Shown here piece by piece: positions 49,806 through 58,122 of a stretch of 64,000 nucleotides of DNA. A program made the translations under genes and the position numbers. The stretch is from Flagellimonas sp. S3867 (GTDB lineage Bacteria > Bacteroidota > Bacteroidia > Flavobacteriales > Flavobacteriaceae). The stretch spans positions 1,195,404 to 1,259,403 of the forward strand of contig NZ_JACVMN010000002.1 of assembly GCF_014698935.1 (NCBI RefSeq). Direction: 5' to 3'. The first letter of the stretch is position 1. Every line of letters starts with the position of its first letter. The notes under the pieces were generated by a model that saw only the letters and a program-made list of their open reading frames with translations, was not told where the DNA came from and ran no database searches.

Positions 49806-50447
49806 TTAAACCTTCATAAGCAGTCGAACTAGCTTATTCATTTCTGAAAAGACTACGGCGCCTTCCTGCTGAAAGATTTCCATATTGTCGTTCGTTACAA
49901 AACCAAACACATCAAATCCACCTTTCCTTGCTGCTTTAATTCCAGCTAAACTATCCTCAATTACAGCACAATGTTCCACATTAAAACCCATTTTCCCAGC
50001 AGCGTGAAGAAAAATGCCCGGGTCGGGTTTCCAACTGCCAATTTCATAGGAACTGAAAATTCTTCCGTCGAACTTTTCAATAAGATTAGTCAACCTTAAA
50101 TTATGCCTGATTTTTTCAAGAGGACCACTAGAAGCAACGCAATAGGGAACAGTAATCTTTTCCAATAAATTGTGAATTCCATCAATTGGTTTTAAACCTG
50201 CACTAAATTCTTCAAAAGTTCTTTTACGGAATTCTTGTTCAAATCCTTCAGGTAATTTATGGTTAATCCTATCTTCGACATAACCAAGGCAAGTTCTTAG
50301 CGATTTTCCGGCAAACTTTTCAAGAACAGAGCCTATACTCATCTTTGCGCCTAATTTGTTGGCCATTTTAACCAAAACGGATGCAGATATAGTTTCGCTG
50401 TCGACGAGGACTCCATCACAGTCAAATATTACACATTTATATTTCAA
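49806..50447 (-). CDS. HAD-superfamily sugar-phosphatase/phosphoglucomutase-like hydrolase
   Basis: A 213-residue HAD protein of the beta-phosphoglucomutase-like group. Motif I is FDCDGVLVDSE, motif II YCVASSG, motif III Lys in SWKPDPGIFLHAA, and motif IV VIEDSLAGIKAARKGG. A helical cap is inserted after motif I. Catalysis is by the first Asp of motif I. The likely substrates are small sugar phosphates, not identifiable from sequence. It is a normal full-length member, although it sits within the accessory array. Confidence 0.9.
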   Translation of the reverse strand: MKYKCVIFDCDGVLVDSETISASVLVKMANKLGAKMSIGSVLEKFAGKSLRTCLGYVEDRINHKLPEGFEQEFRKRTFEEFSAGLKPIDGIHNLLEKITVPYCVASSGPLEKIRHNLRLTNLIEKFDGRIFSSYEIGSWKPDPGIFLHAAGKMGFNVEHCAVIEDSLAGIKAARKGGFDVFGFVTNDNMEIFQQEGAVVFSEMNKLVRLLMKV

Positions 50448-50645
50448 TTCTTCATATACTTAATCCAACTCTACATTGGTATATCTATAGATTTTCTTGT
50501 CGAGCATCAAAAGTTGGATTTATTGGATTTGCTCATCATTATTTTCACTACACCTCGATAGAGAAACTATTGACATGCAAAATCTTGAACTTTACAGATT
50601 ACCACAACAGTTTGCTAAGATTCTTGAATAAAAGTAAATTCAAGC

Positions 50646-51926
50646 CTATATTCTAGTTATTCTTATACTAGCCAGTTTCCATTGATTTTGTTGTAGTTCA
50701 TAAATACGTAAGCAATTAATCTTATTTATAGTTCTTTTTCCTTCAACTATTTCTTCAATCGTTCCAACACCATTGATATAAGCAGTTTTACGAACAATAC
50801 TTGTATTGGTTCTATCAGATTTATTCAACGATAATTTCAAATCCTTTTTCTTGATGGAACGAATAAAATCAATCTTTCCTATAACCTCATCCATTCCAAT
50901 GTTTATATTAAAATCATCACTTAACAAATCGTCCAAAGGCAAAGTTGAATTTATGTTTAGTGCTTCAACTGCAATATCATCAATCGGGGCAATTGTCCAA
51001 GGAAATGACGGGACAGTGTTTTCATCAATAATTGCATAATCCACGGACCAATCGAACTTATCGTCGTCATTTTTATCATTAAAAAAAGCAGTGATATTGG
51101 AAGGATTTTCGTTGGGTTCAAATGTGTGGTTTGCCATTACACCTACTTCATCGATGTGGTGGTCTTTTCCTCCCGGGTTTTCAAGGGTTCCAAATGTCAA
51201 CGTAAAGCCTCTTAATACTACTACCCCCTGTGAATCAATGGCCCGTTGTGAATTGCCTTTCACCCGTTGATCACTTACTGTTGCCATTGTTTCAATATAT
51301 TCATTTGGAACCCAGGCATACCAAATGTCGAAGTGATACGGGTCGTCTACATTCTTGTCCGTATACCGGACAGTAAGTTCATTTTGCGCACGATCAGGCT
51401 GAATAGAAACTGTTCCCAAATGATGGTCCTTATATGCAGGCCTCCAATACGAAAGGATAGATCCGAGACTTTCCGTGAAATGGAATTCAAAACCAATCAA
51501 CACAAATGTATGGTCATTGGATGGCCCGTTAAGATTAAAGCTGCACGCACCTCCATCAGAGTCCCCTTCAACATGTTGGACGATCACTCCTTGCCTACTT
51601 TCCTCATAATAGTCGGCCATAAATGTAAAATCATCATTATCCGTTACAAAATTGTCAGAATATTTAGCACAGACATTATTTCTTGTATCACCCGCAACTG
51701 AGTAATTGACATGTTCGTACATTGGACTTATGCCCATGTACAACAAGTGATGGTCACTATGATTAAAATCAAATTTAAATCCGGAAAGTAATGGAGCGCC
51801 CGTGAATGCATGGGGTGTACATCCAACATGAAAGCCCGGGCCACTGAATGATTGACCCAAAAGAAAAGTAGTGCCCGCTAACAGAAACGATGTAAAAAGG
51901 ATGAAGTTGTTGCTAGGGTATTTCAT
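50646..51926 (-). CDS. Secreted protein with three ~95-residue repeats, unknown
   Basis: A 426-residue protein with a signal peptide (to about 25, LLGQS). Three related repeats occupy about 49-107, 145-204 and 239-298. Each has a GF-x-F/L-x-F strand, a DHH(L/I) motif (58-61, 167-170, 255-258) and an acidic (Y/F)-(S/T/N)-D-x-N/F-x-x-D-D turn before an aromatic strand. The pattern suggests three beta-rich modules that could bind calcium and a ligand, like secreted lectins, but no named family is certain. The C-terminal 120 residues are different. The next gene upstream ends 18 bp before it. Confidence 0.75.
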   Translation of the reverse strand: MKYPSNNFILFTSFLLAGTTFLLGQSFSGPGFHVGCTPHAFTGAPLLSGFKFDFNHSDHHLLYMGISPMYEHVNYSVAGDTRNNVCAKYSDNFVTDNDDFTFMADYYEESRQGVIVQHVEGDSDGGACSFNLNGPSNDHTFVLIGFEFHFTESLGSILSYWRPAYKDHHLGTVSIQPDRAQNELTVRYTDKNVDDPYHFDIWYAWVPNEYIETMATVSDQRVKGNSQRAIDSQGVVVLRGFTLTFGTLENPGGKDHHIDEVGVMANHTFEPNENPSNITAFFNDKNDDDKFDWSVDYAIIDENTVPSFPWTIAPIDDIAVEALNINSTLPLDDLLSDDFNINIGMDEVIGKIDFIRSIKKKDLKLSLNKSDRTNTSIVRKTAYINGVGTIEEIVEGKRTINKINCLRIYELQQNQWKLASIRITRI

Positions 51927-51944
51927 TAGATATCGGTCTTTAAA

Positions 51945-52706
51945 TTAAAGATTATCCGGTACAAGGAAATCCAGAATTTCTGGTGTGAACTTTGTTCTGG
52001 CAGACAGCAATGTATCGGTTATAACATTATGAATGCCATCAATTTTTGATTGTATCAAAGCAAAACCCTCCACATCGAAATTGCTATTTACTTCCGGCTT
52101 AAAGAATTTGGCCAACTCATTACCTGTTATTCCAAAAGATTGTAAACTGTAAGATACAGATGTTTTATTGTTTTGTAATTGGGCCGAGGCCGCTACACTG
52201 GCCAAGTTCTTAATTTCAATTCCCCGCTTTACTTTGTTAAATAGATAGTGAATAGAATACCCAATGCCATAAACAGTAATATCAACCACCTTTGTTTCAA
52301 CATAGCAAATGTTCAGATTAGATTGAGACTTATCCAATTTCAACCCTCCGAATCCAGGAATATTTACACCTGCATGATTTTTGCCATCATATATTTTGAC
52401 AACCATTTTCAATGCTTCCAGCCCTTTACGCATTTGAGGAATTGTGTAAACTTCCGGTGGTACTGGGGGCGCTGGTGGAGGGGGAGCAGCATCACCTATT
52501 TTCCCATTCTGAATCAAAATTGAATCCATTGCATTGAATTCGTCTCCCAATTCTGCCCAAGTTGAATCTCTTTCAAATGTAACAAATGAGGCAGTCAAAG
52601 CGTTTGAGAGTTCTTCGAGTTCTATTTCATCATCCCATACATAATCGTCGGCTTCGTCTTGAATATTTTTTCTGCAATTAATGGAGCATAAAATCATAAT
52701 AGCCAC
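51945..52706 (-). CDS. Probable lipoprotein of unknown function (N-terminus possibly frameshifted)
   Basis: About 253 residues in the main frame, beginning at a GTG at 52706. It has a Cys at residue 11 after a hydrophobic stretch (MAIMILCSINC), an acidic segment, a Pro-rich spacer (PPPPAPPVPP) near 85-95 and a C-terminal domain I cannot identify. Just upstream an ATG-AAA-ACA-AAA-CTT-ATT run is in another frame; one added base would join it to give a normal lipoprotein signal. It may be truncated or have a sequencing error. It is probably co-transcribed with the triple-repeat gene. Confidence 0.6.
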   Translation of the reverse strand: MAIMILCSINCRKNIQDEADDYVWDDEIELEELSNALTASFVTFERDSTWAELGDEFNAMDSILIQNGKIGDAAPPPPAPPVPPEVYTIPQMRKGLEALKMVVKIYDGKNHAGVNIPGFGGLKLDKSQSNLNICYVETKVVDITVYGIGYSIHYLFNKVKRGIEIKNLASVAASAQLQNNKTSVSYSLQSFGITGNELAKFFKPEVNSNFDVEGFALIQSKIDGIHNVITDTLLSARTKFTPEILDFLVPDNL

Positions 52707-53235
52707 TAAATAAGTTTTGTTTTCATAATGTATACTATTTTGTATTTCAACAATTAATAAACAGCCACGAACCTGGATTATGACTTGGGAAGTAAAGTAC
52801 TGGGGGAGAGTCCAATATACTGATAATTGCTCAAAATTAGTTATACGGAACCCTTAATTTTTCTATGGTTTTCCCTTAAGAAACTTTGAACATTGGTGTT
52901 GATACCACAGCTCGATTATAGAATTTTCCGTTCGCTTTAAAAAATCTACAAAAGAGTTGCCCCGGACGTTCTGCAGCTCGTGACGGCAGCAAAAATATCT
53001 ACAAATTTTGATGGCCCGTTTCCGGATCAGGATCCTGCAGCCCAAATTTTAGACAAATGATTTCTTTTATTTCTTGTAAGGAATCAAGGGCTTAGGACGC
53101 TCGACCTCGTTGGGTGGTGCTGTCTACGGTTTTGGACCAGAATCCCGCTAGCATCCATCTTCACCAGACCGCGTAAAGACCATTGCTACAACCCTTTCCA
53201 ACGAAAATGTGTTGGCTTCTTTTTCCACAAGGAGA
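52707..53235. other. Gene-poor interval, no function seen
   Basis: About 530 bp with no convincing gene. The longest frame (60 residues at 52863-53045, minus) has no recognisable domain. Together with the next motif copy it separates the lipoprotein and the 211-residue gene. It may hold a decayed cassette. Confidence 0.5.
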
Positions 53236-53253
53236 ATCCTTTTTTTGAACTTA
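53236..53253 (-). repeat. Junction motif, degenerate copy
   Basis: TAAGTTCAAAAAAAGGAT on the array strand, two mismatches to AAAGTTCAAATAAAGGAT. It lies 35 bp after the stop codon of the 211-residue gene, the expected junction place. Confidence 0.6.
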
Positions 53254-53288
53254 GAATGATTCTAATGGAAATGGTCATATTTAAGAAT

Positions 53289-53924
53289 TCATTCAATATG
53301 GATTTCGGATAACAACTGTTCACCAAAGTAGACTTTTCCTTTTTTAAAATCTTTTCCAACATTAAAAGACAAACCTACTCTTCTAGAACTTAATTTTTTG
53401 TATCCATAGTAATATGTGATAGTTTTCGGTTTTTGCTTTTTGAATATAGTGGAATTTGGAGCAATGGAAATTTTTGCTTCACAATCCTTATATCCTGATA
53501 TGCTATAATCCTTGAAGGTATCTCTTATTTCTGGTTTGTATTTAAGTAGGTAAATTTGATAATCTTTATCTATTAAGGGTTCATGGAGAAGACGGGGAAA
53601 TCCTTGGTACTCCGATAAATTCAAAAGCCTTACATCTATAGGTCTACGCCTTTCTCTACGTTTTTCATCAAGCAAATAAAACTTATTTGGGTCAAGCTGT
53701 ACTCTTTTCCCGGAGTTCGAATTTACTTTAAAAACCAACCTTACTTTTTTTTGATTGCTGTTAGCATATACATTGTAGTTCGTGGAATTAGTTGTTATTT
53801 TTGGTTCTTTTTTTGCCTTTATCAATTCAAAGCTGAAGTCATCACCGTAAACAACATTTGATTTTTGGCCAAAAGTTGTTTGGCATAAAACAAGTACTAT
53901 ACAAACAAGAAATTTCATTATCAT
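53289..53924 (-). CDS. Secreted protein, unknown
   Basis: A 211-residue protein with a signal peptide (MKFLVCIVLVLCQTTFGQ). The mature part is beta-rich, with NKKVRLVFKVNSNSGKRVQLD-like strands and a basic surface (KRRERRRP). A Cys occurs near 150. I do not recognise a family. The ATG overlaps the final two bases of the junction motif, so its translation start is built into that repeat; a second ATG two codons later is possible. The upstream methyltransferase gene ends immediately before the motif. Confidence 0.72.
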   Translation of the reverse strand: MIMKFLVCIVLVLCQTTFGQKSNVVYGDDFSFELIKAKKEPKITTNSTNYNVYANSNQKKVRLVFKVNSNSGKRVQLDPNKFYLLDEKRRERRRPIDVRLLNLSEYQGFPRLLHEPLIDKDYQIYLLKYKPEIRDTFKDYSISGYKDCEAKISIAPNSTIFKKQKPKTITYYYGYKKLSSRRVGLSFNVGKDFKKGKVYFGEQLLSEIHIE

Positions 53925-53940
53925 CCTTTATTTGAACTTT
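53923..53940 (-). repeat. Junction motif copy 3
   Basis: Exact consensus AAAGTTCAAATAAAGGAT. The TAA stop of the methyltransferase gene shares its first bases and its last two bases belong to the next ATG, so the whole intergenic region is the motif. Confidence 0.93.
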
Positions 53941-54590
53941 TAGGGGTCTACTTTCTTTGTCATCATGATGATTCCAGTGGACCAGTTCATTTTAGTCATT
54001 AAGAAATCATCTCTAGTTTCCAATTTACTAATTAATTGATTGGCAATCTTATCATGTCCATCAGGCCAGTTAGGCTGTCTAACCATATCATCTATTAGAT
54101 AAAATCCACCAGGGACTATCAAATCCAGGATTTCTTCCAATTCACTATACTTTCCGGGCCATGCATCAGCAAATATCAAATCGAACTTTGTCCCACTATA
54201 GTTTCTAATCCATTGACCGCCATCATCGCAAATTATCTTTACCCGAGCGTCTTCTTTGAAAAAATCTTGCACCAAGGTCACCAAACTTGGGTCATTATCA
54301 ATACTTGTAACCTTTGAATGTTGACCCAGCCCATCTACTATCCATGACAGAGATAGACCCACACCGGTACCCAACTCAAGGATATTTGCATTAAGCTTAG
54401 AAGCTACAAGTGTCCTAAGAAGAGCTCCTGTCAACTCATCAGATGGCATGGTAAAGCCAATCTCCTGAGATTTGGATTGAATTTGTGCAAGTGTTTTGGG
54501 CTTCTTAGGGATTAGAGTGTCTAACATATTAAGATTGTTTTGGACAATCTCATAAATATTTGGGATTTTTAGTAGCAACAAACTGATCAT
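53940..54590 (-). CDS. Class I SAM-dependent methyltransferase (O-methyltransferase-like)
   Basis: Up to 216 residues; an internal ATG at 54527 (MLDTLIPKKPKTLAQIQ) would give 195 and may be the true start. The SAM-binding Rossmann part has motif I ILELGTGVGLSLSWIVDGL, motif II VTSIDNDPSLVTLVQ, FDLIFADAWPGKYSELEEIL, and VPGGFYLIDDMVRQ. This resembles catechol/CoA O-methyltransferase-like (Methyltransf_24/MT_3) proteins. The substrate is unknown. It stands as a single gene between two junction motifs. Confidence 0.87.
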   Translation of the reverse strand: MISLLLLKIPNIYEIVQNNLNMLDTLIPKKPKTLAQIQSKSQEIGFTMPSDELTGALLRTLVASKLNANILELGTGVGLSLSWIVDGLGQHSKVTSIDNDPSLVTLVQDFFKEDARVKIICDDGGQWIRNYSGTKFDLIFADAWPGKYSELEEILDLIVPGGFYLIDDMVRQPNWPDGHDKIANQLISKLETRDDFLMTKMNWSTGIIMMTKKVDP

Positions 54591-54611
54591 CTACGATGTC
54601 CAATTTATTGA

Positions 54612-54629
54612 ATCGTTTATTTGAACTTT
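54612..54629 (-). repeat. Junction motif copy 4
   Basis: AAAGTTCAAATAAACGAT, the C variant at position 15. It follows the ParE-like stop codon directly and lies 22 bp (or 85 bp with the shorter start) before the methyltransferase start. Confidence 0.93.
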
Positions 54630-54925
54630 TAAGTTAGAAACTTTACCAAATCCCTTCCGCCGTAGAGTACTCTTACTATACGTATGTATCCGTTCATTTT
54701 ACGGTAGAAAATTATATGAGAGATGTAAGGAAAACTGAAAAGCCCATCCTTAATCTCCTTTCTTTCCTTCCCGATATCAGGGTTCTTGGCAATTGCTTTG
54801 AAATGATTGTTCAGGCCGACTAGGTATTCGATTGCCTGGGAGTCACCAAATTTGTATTGCCCGTATTCGAAAATATCCTCAATGTCATCGTCCGCTTCCT
54901 GCGATAGAACGTAGTCTTTTATCAC
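54629..54925 (-). CDS. RelE/ParE-family toxin
   Basis: A 98-residue protein with the ParE pattern: YVLSQEADDDIEDIFEYGQYKFGDSQAIEYL, FKAIAKNPDIGKERKEIKDGLFSFPY, and SHIIFYRKMNGYIRIVRVLYGGRDL. Length and motifs fit a plasmid-stabilisation-type toxin that inhibits gyrase or cleaves mRNA. Its ATG overlaps the antitoxin stop by 4 bp. TA pairs are frequent in mobile cassette arrays. Confidence 0.93.
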   Translation of the reverse strand: MIKDYVLSQEADDDIEDIFEYGQYKFGDSQAIEYLVGLNNHFKAIAKNPDIGKERKEIKDGLFSFPYISHIIFYRKMNGYIRIVRVLYGGRDLVKFLT

Positions 54926-55146
54926 CCGTTCTTCTTTGAGGATATAATATCATCCATTGTTCTGGGGCTATCGGGCCCGTTCCAACCTTTTTCTATCTCC
55001 CTTCTAAGATCTTCGATGACCTTGTCCCGATAAATTCTATGCAGACGAATGGCATCACGAATAACCTCACTATTGTTTTGATATTCGCCCGTGGCCACCT
55101 GCTTAGCAATATATTCTTCCTGTTTTTTTGTAAAACTGATATTCAT
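54922..55146 (-). CDS. ParD-like ribbon-helix-helix antitoxin
   Basis: A 74-residue protein with an N-terminal RHH domain (ISFTKKQEEYIAKQVATGEYQNNSEVIRDAIRLHRI) and a short acidic/charged tail that binds the toxin. The order antitoxin then toxin with ATGA overlap is canonical for ParDE. It probably autorepresses its promoter in the AT-rich 100 bp upstream, where AAATATGGACAT is seen. Confidence 0.93.
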   Translation of the reverse strand: MNISFTKKQEEYIAKQVATGEYQNNSEVIRDAIRLHRIYRDKVIEDLRREIEKGWNGPDSPRTMDDIISSKKNG

Positions 55147-55212
55147 AACAAACCCATTTTGACATAAACCTACAAAATTTATCCATATTTAGCAAATATG
55201 GACATTTAATGA

Positions 55213-55230
55213 ATGGTTTTATTAAACTTT
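55213..55230 (-). repeat. Junction motif, degenerate copy
   Basis: AAAGTTTAATAAAACCAT on the array strand aligns to AAAGTTCAAATAAACCAT (variant at 63.9 kb) with three differences. It lies 18 bp after the stop of the three-repeat protein gene and before the TA pair, the expected junction. Confidence 0.5.
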
Positions 55231-55248
55231 TCTATCAATTTTTATTTC

Positions 55249-56508
55249 CTAACTAAATCCGAATTGTGAAACTTGTAACCCTCGACGCTCTTTCCAGGGC
55301 TGCTCCCACGTTTTCCCTTCACTATTCATAAAAACACCCATGAACCTTATTTTCTTTCTTTTTGGGGCTACCATGCCCCATGTAGCTAGATTCTGTATTT
55401 CTGTCGGGTCAGAGATTTTGACTTGTGAACAAATAGGGTCATGGCTTGAAGCTGTATTTTTATACTCAAGCCATTTTGGGACATTAAATATTTGCTCTTT
55501 AGTTGGATCAGGTAATCCCGCCTCAGCTTCAACCATCCAAATTTTGGCTTTTGGCTGCATGAGGGTAGCCATGCATTTAAAATAATCTTTCGGATATTTT
55601 TCCTCGTAGCGTGCCTTGATTGAATTAAATGCGCCTAACATAATTCCATGAGTGAAATTACGTCCCTTTTGTACACCTAGAGAGAATTGGCCTCTAACTC
55701 CTCCAGGACTATTAAAAAAAGCATCGAAGATATCATAACCAAGTTCAAAAACAAATTCAGCCCTATAGTATCCTGGAGCGTGTACAGCCTCTATCCAAGA
55801 AGGATCAATAGTGTTAGAATTGCTGTTTAAAGATGTAATGATTTTTGCTGAAATAGTATTAGGATCGGTTAAGTTCCTTAGATATGCTGCTCGGCTATTC
55901 TCAAAACCATCGTAACTGAATGACGAATAAACGGGTAAGCATGGTATCCAGATTGACGAACCATTATCCCTGTTATATATTTTTGAAGTTGTGACATTAT
56001 ATATTGACTCTTTACTACAATTGGCCGGGCCACAAACATCTAAGTAACCACCAAATGCCGATTCATATCGGCTTTCAAAGTAAATCCGGTCACCAAGCCT
56101 AATAGGAGTTCCAATGGGTTTACCATCAACCGAATTTATAACCCAATTACCTGTGCCATATCCTCTGGTTGTGGTACTAGCTGTTGTTGCATTATACAAT
56201 GTGTCAGACGCACACTTTGCAGGATTACAAATATCAAGGAATCCCCCCTGCCAATTGTTATGTCCATTCCTCAGGTGTACTATATCACCAAATGAAATAA
56301 AAGCAGCAGTTGGTAACTTCGTGGTTGAAAGTATTTGCCAACGACCTGTGAAATTATCTCGTTCAGGGTTACTTGTTGTAGTTACCTGATAAAGTGTTTG
56401 TGATGAGCAAGAAGCAGGATTGCAAATATCCAAGTAGCCGGCATCATTGGATAAATATCCACTCTTAAAATAATATTCATTACCGTATCTTAATCGTGAA
56501 TTGTCCAT
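55249..56508 (-). CDS. Protein with three 65-residue N-terminal repeats (lectin-like), unknown
   Basis: A 419-residue protein without an obvious signal peptide. Three copies of a 65-residue unit occupy roughly 1-190. Each contains G-(Y/F)-L-D-(I/V)-C-(N/G)-P-A-x-C, then (T/S)-(L/I)-Y-x-(V/A)-T-T and a (G/S)-x-W-x-(I/P) strand (cores 24-60, 89-125, 154-188). The paired Cys probably form disulfides. A threefold 60-65-residue repeat suggests a beta-trefoil or similar sugar-binding fold. The C-terminal 220 residues are unrelated and unrecognised (WIEAVHAPGYYRAEFVFELGYD). The ATG is built into the junction motif. It may be an effector or toxin-like secreted protein. Confidence 0.75.
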   Translation of the reverse strand: MDNSRLRYGNEYYFKSGYLSNDAGYLDICNPASCSSQTLYQVTTTSNPERDNFTGRWQILSTTKLPTAAFISFGDIVHLRNGHNNWQGGFLDICNPAKCASDTLYNATTASTTTRGYGTGNWVINSVDGKPIGTPIRLGDRIYFESRYESAFGGYLDVCGPANCSKESIYNVTTSKIYNRDNGSSIWIPCLPVYSSFSYDGFENSRAAYLRNLTDPNTISAKIITSLNSNSNTIDPSWIEAVHAPGYYRAEFVFELGYDIFDAFFNSPGGVRGQFSLGVQKGRNFTHGIMLGAFNSIKARYEEKYPKDYFKCMATLMQPKAKIWMVEAEAGLPDPTKEQIFNVPKWLEYKNTASSHDPICSQVKISDPTEIQNLATWGMVAPKRKKIRFMGVFMNSEGKTWEQPWKERRGLQVSQFGFS

Positions 56509-56524
56509 CCTTTATTTGAACTTT
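56507..56524 (-). repeat. Junction motif copy 5
   Basis: Exact consensus AAAGTTCAAATAAAGGAT; its last two bases begin the ATG of the three-repeat protein gene. Confidence 0.93.
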
Positions 56525-56919
56525 AAATGGATAAGATAATCATAATTCATATTTTGTTTATCAACCATATTATACCGATCCCAGAAAACAACAACCCACC
56601 AAGAATGAAAATCAAATGGAAATATGATTTCCAAAATTTACTATTGACCATTACTTCATATTCATTGCCATTTTTCAAGTAGATTATATCTATTGACTCA
56701 TTGATTTTCTGTGGCTTTTCACTTGAGTCCAATTTTTGGGAGGTTTCAATTCCGTTTCTATCAGTGAATCTTACTATTGGGAAATGATAAATATTTGAGT
56801 TACCGTCAGAATCCTTGATTTTTTCTTCAACAAAATCTACAATTTTAGCCTTTGTTTTTATCCCCTTCGTTTGTATTCTATGACTAAAATTGCGCAAGTA
56901 AATTCCAACGAATAAAAAC

Positions 56920-56923
56920 ACAC
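56920..56923. repeat. Target-site duplication, left copy (ACAC)
   Basis: ACAC directly precedes the left inverted repeat of the IS and matches 58119-58122 after the right end. The restored reading frame supports the 4-bp length. Confidence 0.85.
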
Positions 56924-56955
56924 TGAAGACTTACCCCTTTTCGTGCAGCGGTAAA

Positions 56956-57807
56956 TTAAACAAAATGGTCTTTCAAAGGGGCATGCCCCTTTGAAAATTC
57001 CTCTAAAAATTCTTTCGGGCTGCTCCTGCCCAGCGACTTGTGGGGATGGAACCGGTTGTATTCCTCCCTGAAGCGTTCGGTCTCCATGTTCACTTCCGCG
57101 ATGTCCCTGAACAGGTGCGCGTCCAGCACGTCCTCGCGATAGGTCCTGTTGAACCTTTCGATATACCCGTTCTGGCTCGGTTTCCCCGGTTGTATGTATT
57201 TTATCTCGATGTCCTCCACTTCGCAATAGTTCACGAACACCCTGGAGAGGAACTCCGGACCGTTGTCCACCCGGATGGCCAAAGGCTTGCCGTATACCTC
57301 TATGGCCTCCCTGAGGTACTCCACGACCCGTACCCCCGGCATGGAGAAGTTCCCTTTCATGCAGAGTGCCTCCCTGTTGAAGTCGTCCATAAGGTTGAAT
57401 ACCCTGAAGCTCCTTCCCGTTACAAGGCTGTCGGACATGAAGTCCGCGCTCCATACCTCCCTCGGTGCATCGGGCACCTCCAGAGGCTCCTTTATCCTTT
57501 TGGGCAAGCGCTTCCTGGTCTTTCTCCTGAGCTGCATGCCCAACAGACGGTAGACCCTCAGTACACGTTTGCGGTTCCATTTATGGCCTTGCTTGCGGAT
57601 GCGGTTGTAGAGCCAGTCGAAGCCACGGTTGGGCTTGGCCTCGGCCAGTTCGGTCAGCTTGTCGATCACTTCGGTATCGTCGCGACGGCTCCTGTAGTAC
57701 CACATCGACCGGCAGAGGCATACTATCATGCAGGCCCTCGATATACTCAGGCCCTCCTCCTTGACGATACCCTCCGCCAGTTCCCTGCGCGAGCAAGGCC
57801 CTAGAGC
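56956..57807 (-). CDS. IS3-family transposase OrfB (-1 frame)
   Basis: About 283 residues in the -1 frame after the slippery A-tract. It has an HTH_21-like region (RGFDWLYNRIRKQGHKWNRKRVLRVYRLLGM) and an rve integrase core. The DDE triad reads Asp in SADFMSDSLVTGRSF, Asp in IRVDNGPEF and Glu in QNGYIERFN. The core resembles that of IS407-group elements. It would be expressed as the OrfAB fusion that does the transposition. The frame is intact, so the element could be active. Confidence 0.93.
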   Translation of the reverse strand, partial: ALGPCSRRELAEGIVKEEGLSISRACMIVCLCRSMWYYRSRRDDTEVIDKLTELAEAKPNRGFDWLYNRIRKQGHKWNRKRVLRVYRLLGMQLRRKTRKRLPKRIKEPLEVPDAPREVWSADFMSDSLVTGRSFRVFNLMDDFNREALCMKGNFSMPGVRVVEYLREAIEVYGKPLAIRVDNGPEFLSRVFVNYCEVEDIEIKYIQPGKPSQNGYIERFNRTYREDVLDAHLFRDIAEVNMETERFREEYNRFHPHKSLGRSSPKEFLEEFSKGHAPLKDHFV

Positions 57808-58067
57808 TTTTTTTCGATGATGTCCTTAAGTATACGGTGGTCCAGGCTCAGGTCGGCGTACATCGCCTTGAGCCTCCTGTTCTCTTCCTGTAACGACTTT
57901 AGCTCCTTGAGCTGCTGTGCGTCCATGCCCCCGTACTTCTTCTTCCAACTGTAAAAAGTGGCCGTGGTGATGCCCTTGTCACGACAGATGTCCGTGACCT
58001 TCATTCCCGAATCGTACTGTTGCAACATCGCAACGATCTGTGTCTCTGTAAATCTGCTCTTCTTCAT
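57801..58067 (-). CDS. IS3-family transposase OrfA
   Basis: An 88-residue HTH_8-type protein (MKKSRFTETQIVAMLQQYDSG, VTDICRDKGITTATFYSWKKKYGG) with a leucine-zipper tail (LKSLQEENRRLKAMYADLSLD) that dimerises. It binds the IS ends and, alone, represses transposition. Its last codons contain the frameshift signal. Confidence 0.95.
   Translation of the reverse strand: MKKSRFTETQIVAMLQQYDSGMKVTDICRDKGITTATFYSWKKKYGGMDAQQLKELKSLQEENRRLKAMYADLSLDHRILKDIIEKKL
57807..57813 (-). other. Programmed -1 frameshift heptamer in IS3-family transposase
   Basis: A AAA AAG is present where the OrfA and OrfB frames overlap; a -1 slip yields KKALGPCSRRELAEG and continues into OrfB. The OrfA stop TAG follows two codons later. 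Confidence 0.8.
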
Positions 58068-58118
58068 GATATAAAAATAGTTGATTTTTATACTGTCCGA
58101 AAAACAGGGAAGCCTTCA

Positions 58119-58122
58119 ACAC
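58119..58122. repeat. Target-site duplication, right copy (ACAC)
   Basis: Matches 56920-56923 at the left end of the IS. Confidence 0.85.

Larger units (their letters stand above)
56924..58118 (-). mobile_element. IS3-family insertion sequence (IS407-like group)
   Basis: 1195 bp. The left end begins TGAAGACTTACCCCTTTTCG and the right end (reverse complement) TGAAGGCTTCCCTGTTTTTCG, imperfect inverted repeats of about 25 bp. The two transposase frames, joined by a -1 slip, read on the minus strand. ACAC duplications flank the element. It is more GC-rich than its neighbours, suggesting recent arrival. Orientation equals that of the array genes. Confidence 0.93.

Noticed and set aside
50577..50600. 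Further junction-motif copy (CTTGAACTTT)
   Set aside because: Only the AAAGTTCAA half is matched; the ATAAASGAT half is missing, so I did not count it.
52863..53045. 60-residue open frame on the minus strand
   Set aside because: No domain, no repeat-linked start, unusual composition; probably decayed or non-coding DNA.
57040..57804. Long 254-residue frame on the plus strand across the transposase
   Set aside because: It is antisense to the well-supported transposase gene and has no recognisable domain; a GC-rich shadow.
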